A stretch of 14,755 bases of DNA. Origin: Nitrospina sp. GTDB taxonomy: Bacteria; Nitrospinota; Nitrospinia; Nitrospinales; Nitrospinaceae. A program made the position numbers and the translations under genes. Shown here piece after piece: positions 7,084-14,580 of this stretch (positions are counted from its first letter, which is position 1; each line of letters starts with the position of its first letter). A model generated the notes under the pieces. That model was not told where the DNA came from and made no database searches. It worked only from the letters and a program-made list of their open reading frames with translations. The DNA lies in contig SMVS01000162.1 in the NCBI GenBank assembly GCA_004357435.1, forward strand, positions 1 to 14,755, written 5' to 3'.

Positions 7084-8577
7084 TCAGAAGCGGAGCGTTT
7101 CCAGGGATTTGAATTTTGGGGAATATTTGAACAACATGAAACTTTCAACGCAGAAAAGGTTGCGTCTCAGGTCCAGGGTGCGGAGGGAAGCAAAATTAGG
7201 TGACGCTTCCAGAGCCCGGAATCCTTCCAGACAAATGCCGTTGCTATTGACGCGCAATTCCACGAGTTGAGTCAAATGGGGCGAACGGGCGAGGGCTATT
7301 ATCCCCGCGTCTGCCATCCAGGTGTTCCAGAGAAATAATTTTTTGAGTTGCGCGAACGCTTTGGCAGAAGCCAGAGTCTGGGCGCCCCGATCCCCGAAAT
7401 CATTCCGGCTCAGGTTCAACTCTTCCAATCGCGTGAAATGTTTGGAGCGCGCCAAAGCCAGCACACCGGGAGCGGTGATGCCCGTTTCTTCCAGGTTCAA
7501 CGCTTGCAGGTTTTCAAAGGCGTCGGATTCCGAAAGCACCAGCAGGCCCTTGTTGCCAATTTTATTGTCCATCAGGCTCAGCGATCGCAAATTTTTCACA
7601 TGAGGGGATTGCGTGAGCGCCATCAACCCCAGATGGTCGAAATGGTTGTTGCGGAGCGAAAGAGTTTCTACTGTGGCCAGCGCTTGCGCCCGCGCCAGAG
7701 CCTCCAATCCCTTGTTGCCCAGCTTCTGTCCGTTTAATTTCAATGTGGTTCCCTGCTGGTGTTTCTGAATCAATTGTTGGATTTTAACATCCATCAACGC
7801 GCGTTCGCTGGTCACGGTGAAATCGTTATCGTACATATAGAGATCGACCAGGCTGGATAAATTCTTGGACTCGGCTAAAGCGGCGGCTCCGACATCGGTG
7901 ATGTGGTTGGAATCCAGCACCAATTTTTCCAGTTGGCGAAGCGTGGGCGAGTGCGCCAACACTTTGGCCGCGGCGTCATCAATTTGGTTCCATCCCAGGT
8001 TCAAGTGTTGGAGCGGCGCAAACGCTCCGGTTTGTACCCAGTCGGTCAGTGTGTCCGCGCCGATCTTATTTTTGCGGAGGTTGAGCCAGGTCAGTGACGG
8101 GTTAGCGGTGCCATCCGGGAATCGGCTCAAGCGGGACTCGCCGATTCGGTTCAATTCCAGTTCCAGAAAAGTCAGCTTTTTAAGTTTTAGGGATTTAATG
8201 AGATGCAAGGCGCCACTGTCCTGCACGCGGTTGTTCACCAAATTGATCAATTGCAGGTTGGGAAGATGGTCGGATTCCGCCAGAGCGATAGCGCCGCGAT
8301 CACTTATGCGGTTGGAACCCAACTGCAAGTGGGTGAGGTTCTTCAGGGTTGGGCACGCCGCTAACGCCTGGATTCCCTGATCGGTGATTTCGTTCCAGCT
8401 CAAATCCAATCCCGTTACATGCGACAAGTCTTTATTGCGCGTCAGGAAAACCACTCCGGCATCGCCTAAAGTTTCGTAACTCAGGTCGAGGCACCGGTCT
8501 CCGCGTTCGGTTTTCTCGTGAATGGCCTGCACCATTTGCGCGCCGTTATTTTGAATTTTCATATCGGGATCAGTCAT
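7084..8577 (-). CDS. Leucine-rich-repeat protein, ribonuclease-inhibitor type (497 aa)
   Basis: About 17 consecutive repeats of 27 residues with the pattern L-x-x-L-x-L-x-x-N-x-[IF]-x-D-x-G-x-x-A-L-A, for example HLQLGSNRISDRGAIALAES and ELNLSRNDFGDRGAQTLAS. This spacing is that of RI-like (LRR_6) repeats, which form a solenoid for protein binding; partner and role are unknown. Near residue 250 the register breaks with a non-repeat helix (KIQQLIQKHQQGT), and a new run starts with TLKLNGQKLGNKG, resembling the N-terminus (DRCLDLSYETLGDAG). The protein is therefore two similar modules in tandem. No signal peptide or membrane segment is seen, so it is probably cytoplasmic. The ATG at 8577 overlaps the end of the upstream LRR gene by eight bases and has only a weak ribosome site, so translational coupling is likely; an in-frame TTG at 8592 is an alternative. 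Confidence 0.9.
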   Translation of the reverse strand: MTDPDMKIQNNGAQMVQAIHEKTERGDRCLDLSYETLGDAGVVFLTRNKDLSHVTGLDLSWNEITDQGIQALAACPTLKNLTHLQLGSNRISDRGAIALAESDHLPNLQLINLVNNRVQDSGALHLIKSLKLKKLTFLELELNRIGESRLSRFPDGTANPSLTWLNLRKNKIGADTLTDWVQTGAFAPLQHLNLGWNQIDDAAAKVLAHSPTLRQLEKLVLDSNHITDVGAAALAESKNLSSLVDLYMYDNDFTVTSERALMDVKIQQLIQKHQQGTTLKLNGQKLGNKGLEALARAQALATVETLSLRNNHFDHLGLMALTQSPHVKNLRSLSLMDNKIGNKGLLVLSESDAFENLQALNLEETGITAPGVLALARSKHFTRLEELNLSRNDFGDRGAQTLASAKAFAQLKKLFLWNTWMADAGIIALARSPHLTQLVELRVNSNGICLEGFRALEASPNFASLRTLDLRRNLFCVESFMLFKYSPKFKSLETLRF

Positions 8578-9280
8578 CGTCAGGGCAATCAAATCGAAAC
8601 TCGGCCAGGCTGTTCAAGCGATGGGATTCGCGCAAGGCTTCAAAGCCTTGCGGAGCAATTTGGTTGTATCTTAAATTTAGTACCTTGAGATTTTTCAAGC
8701 CGGGGGTTGCGGCCAGGGCTTCCATACCTTCCCGCCCGATGCCGTTGCCATCAAGGTGCAGGGTGTGTAAACGCGGCAGGTTTTTGGAATGCGCCAGCGC
8801 CACCGCGCCGTGGTCGCCGACCCTATTGAAGGACAGGTCCAGCGTTTCCAAGTGGGAAAAATGCGGCGACTGCGCCAGCGCTTCAACACCGTCCGGTCCG
8901 ATTTTATTGGAATACAAACTCAAATAACGCAGATTCGGAAATTTGAAAGATTCGGCTAAATAGCGCGCGCCCTCGCAACCAATTTTATTTTCGAAAAGCC
9001 AAAGCTCCTTGATGGGTTTGAACAGATCGGCCGCGGCCAATTCCTCCAGATAGCTGTCCTTGATCCAGCAGGTGTGCATGTACAGGATTTCGATTCCGGG
9101 CACCGCCATGTTTTCGGCGATGTCCATGGCGATCTGCAGATCAAACCTGCGGTTGGACAAATCCAGGGTTTTTTTGTCCTTGCTCAACCCCTTCTTGATC
9201 CAGCGGCGCACCCAAGTGATGTCATCAACGTTCTGATTTTTCAAGACTGATCGGCTCCAGGCGGTTTTGGGAAAGATCAA
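8570..9280 (-). CDS. Leucine-rich-repeat protein, ribonuclease-inhibitor type (about 236 aa)
   Basis: Seven or so 27-28-residue RI-type repeats, for example YLSLYSNKIGPDGVEALAQS and TLDLSFNRVGDHGAVALAHS. They follow an N-terminal helical cap (DDITWVRRWIKKGLSKDKK) and the first strand TLDLSNRRF. Size and plan match one module of the downstream gene, as if the two genes together were three modules. The start is uncertain: no ATG is suitable; TTG at 9280 gives the longest frame, while TTG at 9244 has GGAG ten bases upstream and would give 224 residues. A different frame just upstream (9225-9332) also encodes LRR-like sequence, IYKIDLSQNRLEPISLEK, so the true N-terminus may be longer with a frameshift at the T5 tract 9237-9241. 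The gene is divergent from the OppA-like gene, with a spacer of about 50 bases. Confidence 0.82.
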   Translation of the reverse strand: MIFPKTAWSRSVLKNQNVDDITWVRRWIKKGLSKDKKTLDLSNRRFDLQIAMDIAENMAVPGIEILYMHTCWIKDSYLEELAAADLFKPIKELWLFENKIGCEGARYLAESFKFPNLRYLSLYSNKIGPDGVEALAQSPHFSHLETLDLSFNRVGDHGAVALAHSKNLPRLHTLHLDGNGIGREGMEALAATPGLKNLKVLNLRYNQIAPQGFEALRESHRLNSLAEFRFDCPDDD

Positions 9281-9330
9281 TCTTATAGATGTCCCATAAA
9301 AAGTAAAGGGATAATGTTATTCTTACCGCC

Positions 9331-10989
9331 ATGAATGATAATTTCCAACTCCGGCGGCATTTTTTCACTCCATTCGGCTTGATTCTGTTGCTGGCCGGGG
9401 GGGTGTTTTTTGCGGCCTGCGGCGGTTCTTCCGATGCCACCCGCGACCTCAGCACGTTGCGGATCGCGTTGCGCTCCGAACCGCCCACTCTGGATTGGTC
9501 TTTAGCCACCGACAACGTATCTTTCGACGTGTTGACCAACCTCATGGAAGGCCTCACTCAGTACAACTCCGATCTGGAACCGGTGCCCGCCATTGCCGAG
9601 CGCTGGGAGTTCTCTGATGACAAACGGACCCTGACTTATTTTTTGCGGGACGATGTGTTCTGGACCGACGGCCGGCCGGTGACCGCTCACGACTTTGAAT
9701 ATTCGTGGAAGCGTCTGCTGGCCCCGGCCACCGCCGCTGAGTATGCTTATTTTCTGTTCGATGTGGCAAACGCTTACGAATACAATTCCGGTCAGATCAA
9801 AGATCCCGATCGCGTGGGCGTCAAAGCTCTGTCCGACCGCGTCCTGGAGGTGCGGTTGAAGCGCCCGGTGATTTATTTCCCCAGCATCACCACCTTCATG
9901 GTGACCTTTCCGCAACGCGAAGATGTGATCGCCCGCCATGGCGACCGCTGGACCGATCCGGAAAATCTGGTGACCAATGGTCCGTTTCAATTGATCGAAT
10001 GGCAACACGAATACAAACTGGTCCTGCGGGCCAATGAAAATTTTTACGAAGGCCGGGCAGGAGTCGACCGGGTGGTGCTCTACATCGTGCGCGAAGCGAC
10101 GACCGAGTTGACGTTATACGAAACGGGTGAACTGGATATGGCGGAACTGCCGCCGGTGGCCATTCCGCATTACCGGGGCCACAGCGAGTACCGCACCCTG
10201 CCGCTTTTGCGCGGGTACTATTACGGATTCAACCTGGAACATCCGCCGTTTGATGATGTCCGGGTGCGGCGCGCGCTGGCGCATGCCATTGACCGCTCGC
10301 GGATTCCGAAAATTCTCAAGGGGGGTGAATTGCCGACTGCTTCCTGGATTCCGCGCGGCATGTTTGGCTACAACCCCGACATCGGACCTCAGTTCGACCC
10401 GCCACGGGCTCGCCAACTGCTGGCCTCCGCCGGATTTCCCGGCGGTGCGGGGTTTCCGAAAATCAACGTCGCTTACAATACCGATCCCACCAACAAACTG
10501 ATCGCCGAGTTTGTGCAGGATCAATGGCAGGTGCACCTCAACGTCACCGCCGAGCTGGACAGCCAGGAATGGAAGGTGTTCCTCAACCGGTTGAAGGTGG
10601 ACACGCCGCCGGTGTTTCGGCTGGGCTGGGGCGCGGATTTTCCCGACCCGGATAATTTCATGAACCTGTTCACGTCCACTTCCGGTAACAATCACCTGCA
10701 TTGGAACAATCCCAGGTACGACGCCCTGATTGCTCAGGGTGCCGCGGAACAGGACTCTGTAGAAAGGCAAGCCATTTACGATGAGGCGCAGGAAATTTTA
10801 ACGGTCACCGACACCGCTATTATCTCCCTGTTCGGGTTGACCCAGAACGTGCTCATCAAACCGCACGTCCGAGGGCTGGAACTCAACGCCATGGAACTGC
10901 TCTACCTCAAGCACGTCACACTGGCCAGTACCCCTTCGGGGCATGAAGCTGATGAAGGGATATCACACGTGCCGCTGGACCCAAATTGA
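9331..10989 (+). CDS. Peptide ABC-transporter substrate-binding lipoprotein, OppA/DppA family 5
   Basis: 552 residues. The N-terminus is a lipoprotein signal: basic NFQLRRH, a hydrophobic core, then FAAC at residues 25-28, so the mature receptor is probably lipid-anchored. The body is a family 5 solute-binding protein: LRIALRSEPPTLDWS, ...LMEGLTQYNSDLEPVPAIAERW, TYFLRDDVFWTDGRPVTAHDFEYSWKRLL (about residues 107-135), and the later FDDVRVRRALAHAIDR. Such proteins bind oligopeptides or related solutes in the periplasm and deliver them to an ABC permease. No permease or ATPase gene is in the window, so it is an orphan receptor here. The last 20 or so residues (from about ASTPSG to VPLDPN) are encoded by repeat B copy 1 and are not expected in the family. 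No clear ribosome site precedes the ATG. Confidence 0.93.
   Translation: MNDNFQLRRHFFTPFGLILLLAGGVFFAACGGSSDATRDLSTLRIALRSEPPTLDWSLATDNVSFDVLTNLMEGLTQYNSDLEPVPAIAERWEFSDDKRTLTYFLRDDVFWTDGRPVTAHDFEYSWKRLLAPATAAEYAYFLFDVANAYEYNSGQIKDPDRVGVKALSDRVLEVRLKRPVIYFPSITTFMVTFPQREDVIARHGDRWTDPENLVTNGPFQLIEWQHEYKLVLRANENFYEGRAGVDRVVLYIVREATTELTLYETGELDMAELPPVAIPHYRGHSEYRTLPLLRGYYYGFNLEHPPFDDVRVRRALAHAIDRSRIPKILKGGELPTASWIPRGMFGYNPDIGPQFDPPRARQLLASAGFPGGAGFPKINVAYNTDPTNKLIAEFVQDQWQVHLNVTAELDSQEWKVFLNRLKVDTPPVFRLGWGADFPDPDNFMNLFTSTSGNNHLHWNNPRYDALIAQGAAEQDSVERQAIYDEAQEILTVTDTAIISLFGLTQNVLIKPHVRGLELNAMELLYLKHVTLASTPSGHEADEGISHVPLDPN
10922..10986 (+). repeat. Repeat B, copy 1, overlapping the OppA-like gene's 3' end
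   Basis: About 65 bases beginning GGCCAGTACCCCTTCGGGGC (hairpin CCCC-TTC-GGGG) and ending CGTGCCGCTGGACCCAAAT. An almost identical direct copy is at 11178-11239 and an inverted one at 14411-14476. This copy lies inside the coding frame and nearly reaches the stop codon. Confidence 0.9.
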
Positions 10990-11020
10990 GATCCTAAAAA
11001 AAAGAGGTGGTGCTTGAATG

Positions 11021-11068
11021 CCCAATAACCGCTGACTGCAAGTGGCGAGTAGGCCCCATTGGCTCCGG
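11021..11068 (+). repeat. Repeat A, divergent copy 3
   Basis: Starts CCCAATAACCGCTGACTGCA and continues to GGCCCCATTGGCTCCGGG, aligning with the first two thirds of the A copies at 949 and 1142. It follows B copy 1 directly. The 323-base gap 10990-11312 consists largely of these A and B copies and holds no credible gene. Confidence 0.65.
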
Positions 11069-11104
11069 GTGTTGCTTCCCGCAGGAGAGGCCACGGGCTG
11101 ACCA

Positions 11105-11162
11105 TGGAATTATGCTCCGGAATTGTTGAGGGTAAGAGGAGAGTGGCCCCATTAGCTCCGGG
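11105..11162 (+). repeat. Repeat A, divergent copy 4
   Basis: TGGAATTATGCTCCGGAATTGTTGAG... through GTGGCCCCATTAGCTCCGGG aligns with 1131-1186, including the upstream TGGAATCATGCTC of that copy. A GC-rich hairpin (GGCAGGG/CCCTGCC, about 11161-11178) joins it to B copy 2. Confidence 0.65.
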
Positions 11163-11177
11163 CAGGGCGCCCCTGCC

Positions 11178-11239
11178 ACAGTACCCCTTCGGGGCATGAA
11201 GCTGATGAAAGGGATATCACACGTGCCGCTGGACCCAAA
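11178..11239 (+). repeat. Repeat B, copy 2
   Basis: Direct repeat of 10922-10986 with one inserted A and almost no other changes (AGTACCCCTTCGGGGCATGA ... CGTGCCGCTGGACCCAAA). It is wholly intergenic, which shows that the tail of the OppA-like gene is repeat sequence rather than conserved protein. Confidence 0.9.
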
Positions 11240-11312
11240 GGGCTGTCCGTTGATCATGCCTGGTAATGGTTGGATACGGGAAGGAGTTCGACCTATCGCC
11301 GCGAGGTGCAAC

Positions 11313-11723
11313 CTAGTTGTTGCCGGGGTCCTGATCGAAAATTTCGTTGTAACCGTCACTGGCGGTGATATCTTCGGAACGAAACCAGTCAAAATCCTTG
11401 GCATCGAGGTCGTTTTCCTCAAAAGCGCCAGCCTTTAAAGCGTCTTCATACAAGGTGGAAGGATTGACCCGGTGGATGTTCAGGCTTTCGCATCGGCAGG
11501 GAGTTTCGCCTTCCGCAAACTCGGTTTTTTTCAGCAGGCAAATGGAGAACCCGCAATCGTCACAGCGGTACTCATTGTGACTTTCGTTGAGGTTGGGATG
11601 AAGCATCTGCTCCCGGCACTGGTTGCACAGGATGAAAGTAGCCGGGGTGTAATCCGTAAAGACATTTTCAATTCTACATTCCTGGCACTCGACCAGCATG
11701 TCTCTAGGTTGTTCAATGGCCAT
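11313..11723 (-). CDS. Small zinc-ribbon-like protein (136 aa)
   Basis: Not assigned to a named family. Eight cysteines lie in pairs that suggest two metal sites: Cys13-x2-Cys16 with Cys33-x2-Cys36, and Cys54-x2-Cys57 with Cys76-x-Cys78; Cys62 is extra. The spacing is that of zinc ribbons or a rubredoxin-like site. The C-terminal 45 residues are acidic (FEENDLDAKDFDWF). There is no signal peptide, so it is probably cytoplasmic. It lies 24 bases downstream of the ferritin-like gene in the same direction and is probably co-transcribed from the promoter at 12114-12142. The start ATG at 11723 has a weak ribosome site; Met9 is an alternative start. Metal binding is inferred from the cysteines; a role in metal or redox handling would fit the neighbour but is unproven. 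Confidence 0.72.
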   Translation of the reverse strand: MAIEQPRDMLVECQECRIENVFTDYTPATFILCNQCREQMLHPNLNESHNEYRCDDCGFSICLLKKTEFAEGETPCRCESLNIHRVNPSTLYEDALKAGAFEENDLDAKDFDWFRSEDITASDGYNEIFDQDPGNN

Positions 11724-11747
11724 GGATCAGATTCTCGAAAAGTCCTG

Positions 11748-12065
11748 CTAGTGGGCTGAGGGATCGGTTTTCATTTTATCGATGTCGATTCCCATCTTGG
11801 CCAATTCACCCGAGAAGGGGCACTTGCCGGAGGCCAGCTTTTCGGCGCCGTTTTGCGGAGCCGTCTCCGTTCTTTCCAAAGTTCCGGTCTCGGCCATGAC
11901 CATCCACGATAGGGTGTCGATTTTCTGTTCCTTGTCGGCCAGGTATTCTTTCAATGCTTCTTTTGTTTCCGGTTGTTCGGCGTGGGCGCTGGCGATTTTG
12001 TATTGCTCCAAAGCGGCCTGTTCGCACTCGATCGCCTTCTGCAATGCTTTTATGGCAGTGGACAT
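11748..12065 (-). CDS. Small ferritin-like / rubrerythrin-like helical protein (105 aa)
   Basis: The first 60 residues form two long amphipathic helices (about 3-28, containing AIECEQAALEQYKIAS, and 32-60, KEALKEYLADKEQKIDTLSW). This resembles half of a ferritin-like four-helix bundle, which would need to dimerise. The usual E-x-x-H iron motif is not obvious, so metal binding is uncertain. The C-terminal 40 residues are linker-like and end in a short motif, GKCPFSGELAKMGIDIDKM, with one cysteine. The ATG at 12065 has the strong site AAGGAGA eight to nine bases upstream. It is the first gene of a two-gene unit with the zinc-ribbon protein. Iron or peroxide stress handling is a plausible but unproven role. 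Confidence 0.78.
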   Translation of the reverse strand: MSTAIKALQKAIECEQAALEQYKIASAHAEQPETKEALKEYLADKEQKIDTLSWMVMAETGTLERTETAPQNGAEKLASGKCPFSGELAKMGIDIDKMKTDPSAH

Positions 12066-12113
12066 GAAGAAAGTCTCCTTGAAATTAAAACATTCGGGGT
12101 TCAGTTGTCTAGA

Positions 12114-12142
12114 AATATACCAAAACCCCTCTATGATAACAA
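12114..12142 (-). promoter_or_regulatory. Sigma70-like promoter for the ferritin-like/zinc-ribbon gene pair
   Basis: On the minus strand TTGTTA (12137-12142) and TATATT (12114-12119) are separated by 17 bases. Transcription would start near 12107, with a leader of about 40 bases to the ATG at 12065. The signal lies in the 248-base gap after glyQ, so the pair is likely transcribed separately from glyQ. Confidence 0.6.
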
Positions 12143-12313
12143 GAAAAACCGGCGGCAGGGTGCTTCTACAGGCAGATGACTGAGGCTTCGTATAATCGTC
12201 AACAGTTATGGAGCGCGAGGCATAACTTTGAAAAACGAGACAAGATTAAATAATTGATCATATTCCCCTACAATCGGTGTTTATCTGTGGCTAAATCGCT
12301 CAAAAAGCGGGAA

Positions 12314-13210
<897 letters not shown>

Positions 13211-13258
13211 TTAACAGGCAATTTCGCGCTCTGTCAATTTTCTTATATAGGTCAGATT

Positions 13259-13786
13259 TTATTTCTTATTGAGGGCTTCGAGGTCGAACTTTTTAATCAG
13301 CGCGTCCAGTTTGCTATTGAACGCTTCGGATTGAATCATCTCGGCGCCCCACTCACTGCCGACGATGCCGGCTTCCTGGCTGATGGCGGGCATTTTCTGT
13401 TTCCACTCCCGCCAGAACGGTGTCTCAAACATTTCGATCAGGTGGCGGACCGTCTCGTGCGACATGTGTTTGTCGTATACCGGGATGACGCGCTCGATCA
13501 GGGTGGCCATATCCTTTTGATCGATCAATTGATGGTACTCGTCCCAAAACGCATCCGGCACCCTGGGGTAGGGTCCGTTCACCACTATGGAATAAGAGTT
13601 GAGCAGTTTGGTTTGCATGTAACTCAACTGGTCAAGGATTCCGGAAACGACCAGCAGTTTGTGGATGTCGGCGGCTTTTGGGGTGGGCGGCTCCGCCTGC
13701 GCCGGATTGGTGAGCAGAAGGACCGCCCCCAGGACCGCGGTCCCCCATGAAATTTTCACGAAAGTGTTCTTCATATTTTTTCTCAT
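13259..13786 (-). CDS. Secreted DUF2059-type protein
   Basis: 175 residues. A Sec signal peptide (MRKNMKNTFVKISW, a hydrophobic stretch, then NPAQA before EPPTP) predicts export to the periplasm. The mature part is all-helical and matches the DUF2059 pattern: a helix beginning IHKLLVVSGILDQL, the motif PDAFWDEYHQLI, IPVYDKHMSHETVRHLIEMF and ETPFWREWKQKMPAISQEA, where family members usually have SPxGxK...MPxIxQE. The biochemical role of the family is not established. The start may be Met1 (13786) or Met5 (13774). It precedes glyQ by 48 bases in the same direction and may share its transcript; the gene on the other side is divergent, with a 141-base gap. Confidence 0.85.
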   Translation of the reverse strand: MRKNMKNTFVKISWGTAVLGAVLLLTNPAQAEPPTPKAADIHKLLVVSGILDQLSYMQTKLLNSYSIVVNGPYPRVPDAFWDEYHQLIDQKDMATLIERVIPVYDKHMSHETVRHLIEMFETPFWREWKQKMPAISQEAGIVGSEWGAEMIQSEAFNSKLDALIKKFDLEALNKK

Positions 13787-13927
13787 CTCACAGTGAAACT
13801 TCCAGTTTGTCTGTCAATACCGTCCTCGCGGGGAAAGCGGGTGTGTGATAAACTCAGACTACCATTGTTTGTTTGCAAAGGAGCGCCCGCCCCGCCACAA
13901 ATTTCAGCTTGGGACAGGAGAATCGCC

Positions 13928-14329
13928 ATGCACGTTATTTACCGGGAAGTGTCGATTCAGGATGCGTATCGCATCCTGGAGTACTGCCGTTACCACAACG
14001 TTCAAAACGGCGGGCTGTTCGAGGTGTACTCGACGCCGGGGCAGGACATCCACATGGTCATCGTCAACTCCTGTTCCGAAGACGAACCGCTGGAAAAATT
14101 CCGGCCGCTGGGTTCGTTTTCCATCAACTACCTGGCCCCGGGGACGCTCACGCTGGAAGAGGACGACCCGCATTTCGACGGCGCCGACAGCCGCAAATAT
14201 CACGTCGCCGCCATCAAGCAGGTGATCGACCTGCTCATCCAATACGCCCGCCCCGGCCACACGATCAGTTTCAACGACCTGCCCGCAATATCACAACTGG
14301 AAAAAAAAGCTAAAAGAAAATCAAAATAA
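13928..14329 (+). CDS. Hypothetical protein (133 aa)
   Basis: Not recognised. The ATG at 13928 is chosen because CAGGAG lies eight bases upstream; the frame is open for 45 codons before it, but that part is unlike the rest and has no ribosome site. The protein seems soluble and mixed alpha/beta: an N-terminal strand and helix (SIQDAYRILEYCRYHNV), strands FEVYSTP and IHMVIVN, a loop-rich acidic middle (LEEDDPHFDGADSRKYH), a hydrophobic helix (AAIKQVIDLLIQYAR) and a lysine-rich tail (LEKKAKRKSK). No signal peptide, membrane segment or catalytic motif is evident. It stands alone, divergent from the DUF2059 gene, and is followed by a repeat-bearing gap. Confidence 0.75.
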   Translation: MHVIYREVSIQDAYRILEYCRYHNVQNGGLFEVYSTPGQDIHMVIVNSCSEDEPLEKFRPLGSFSINYLAPGTLTLEEDDPHFDGADSRKYHVAAIKQVIDLLIQYARPGHTISFNDLPAISQLEKKAKRKSK

Positions 14330-14410
14330 TTTCTGATAACAGGATATTTGATGGGATGCTGAGGCTCAGCCTAACACAGTCCGCTTTACCCCTTCCTCAG
14401 CAAAGGGGAA

Positions 14411-14476
14411 CTATTTAGGTCCAGGGGCACGTGTGATATTCCTTCATTAAACTCATGCCCCGAAGGGGTACTGGCC
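14411..14476 (-). repeat. Repeat B, inverted copy 3
   Basis: Reverse complement of the B element: read on the minus strand it runs GGCCAGTACCCCTTCGGGGC to CCTGGACCTAAATAG, with about ten changes from 10922-10986. A CCCCTT/AAGGGG hairpin (14389-14407) adjoins it. The 251-base gap 14330-14580 has no other clear element apart from a 12-base palindrome at 14479-14490. Confidence 0.85.
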
Positions 14477-14580
14477 GTGATAAGCTTATCTCATATTTAA
14501 GAACACTCAGAGCGCGAGCTTTGGGTTCGACTCCAATTCAACGGAATATTTTTCAAGGGACCTTGTTTCAGGAGACTGCA

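Noticed and set aside
6580..7203. 207-codon plus-strand frame overlapping the end of the NuoF-like gene
   Set aside because: Its first third is the shifted frame of the ferredoxin domain and the rest runs through intergenic repeats and into the antisense of the LRR gene.
10922..11239. CRISPR array
   Set aside because: The repeats are about 60 bases, of two kinds, imperfect and irregularly spaced, with no spacers of even length and no cas genes.
11196..11438. 80-codon plus-strand frame beginning in repeat B copy 2
   Set aside because: The start is in the repeat and the rest is antisense to the zinc-ribbon gene.
13787..13850. TTGACA on the minus strand upstream of the DUF2059 gene as a -35 box
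   Set aside because: A -10 box at 17 bases would fall on the start codon region and no TATAAT-like match is there.
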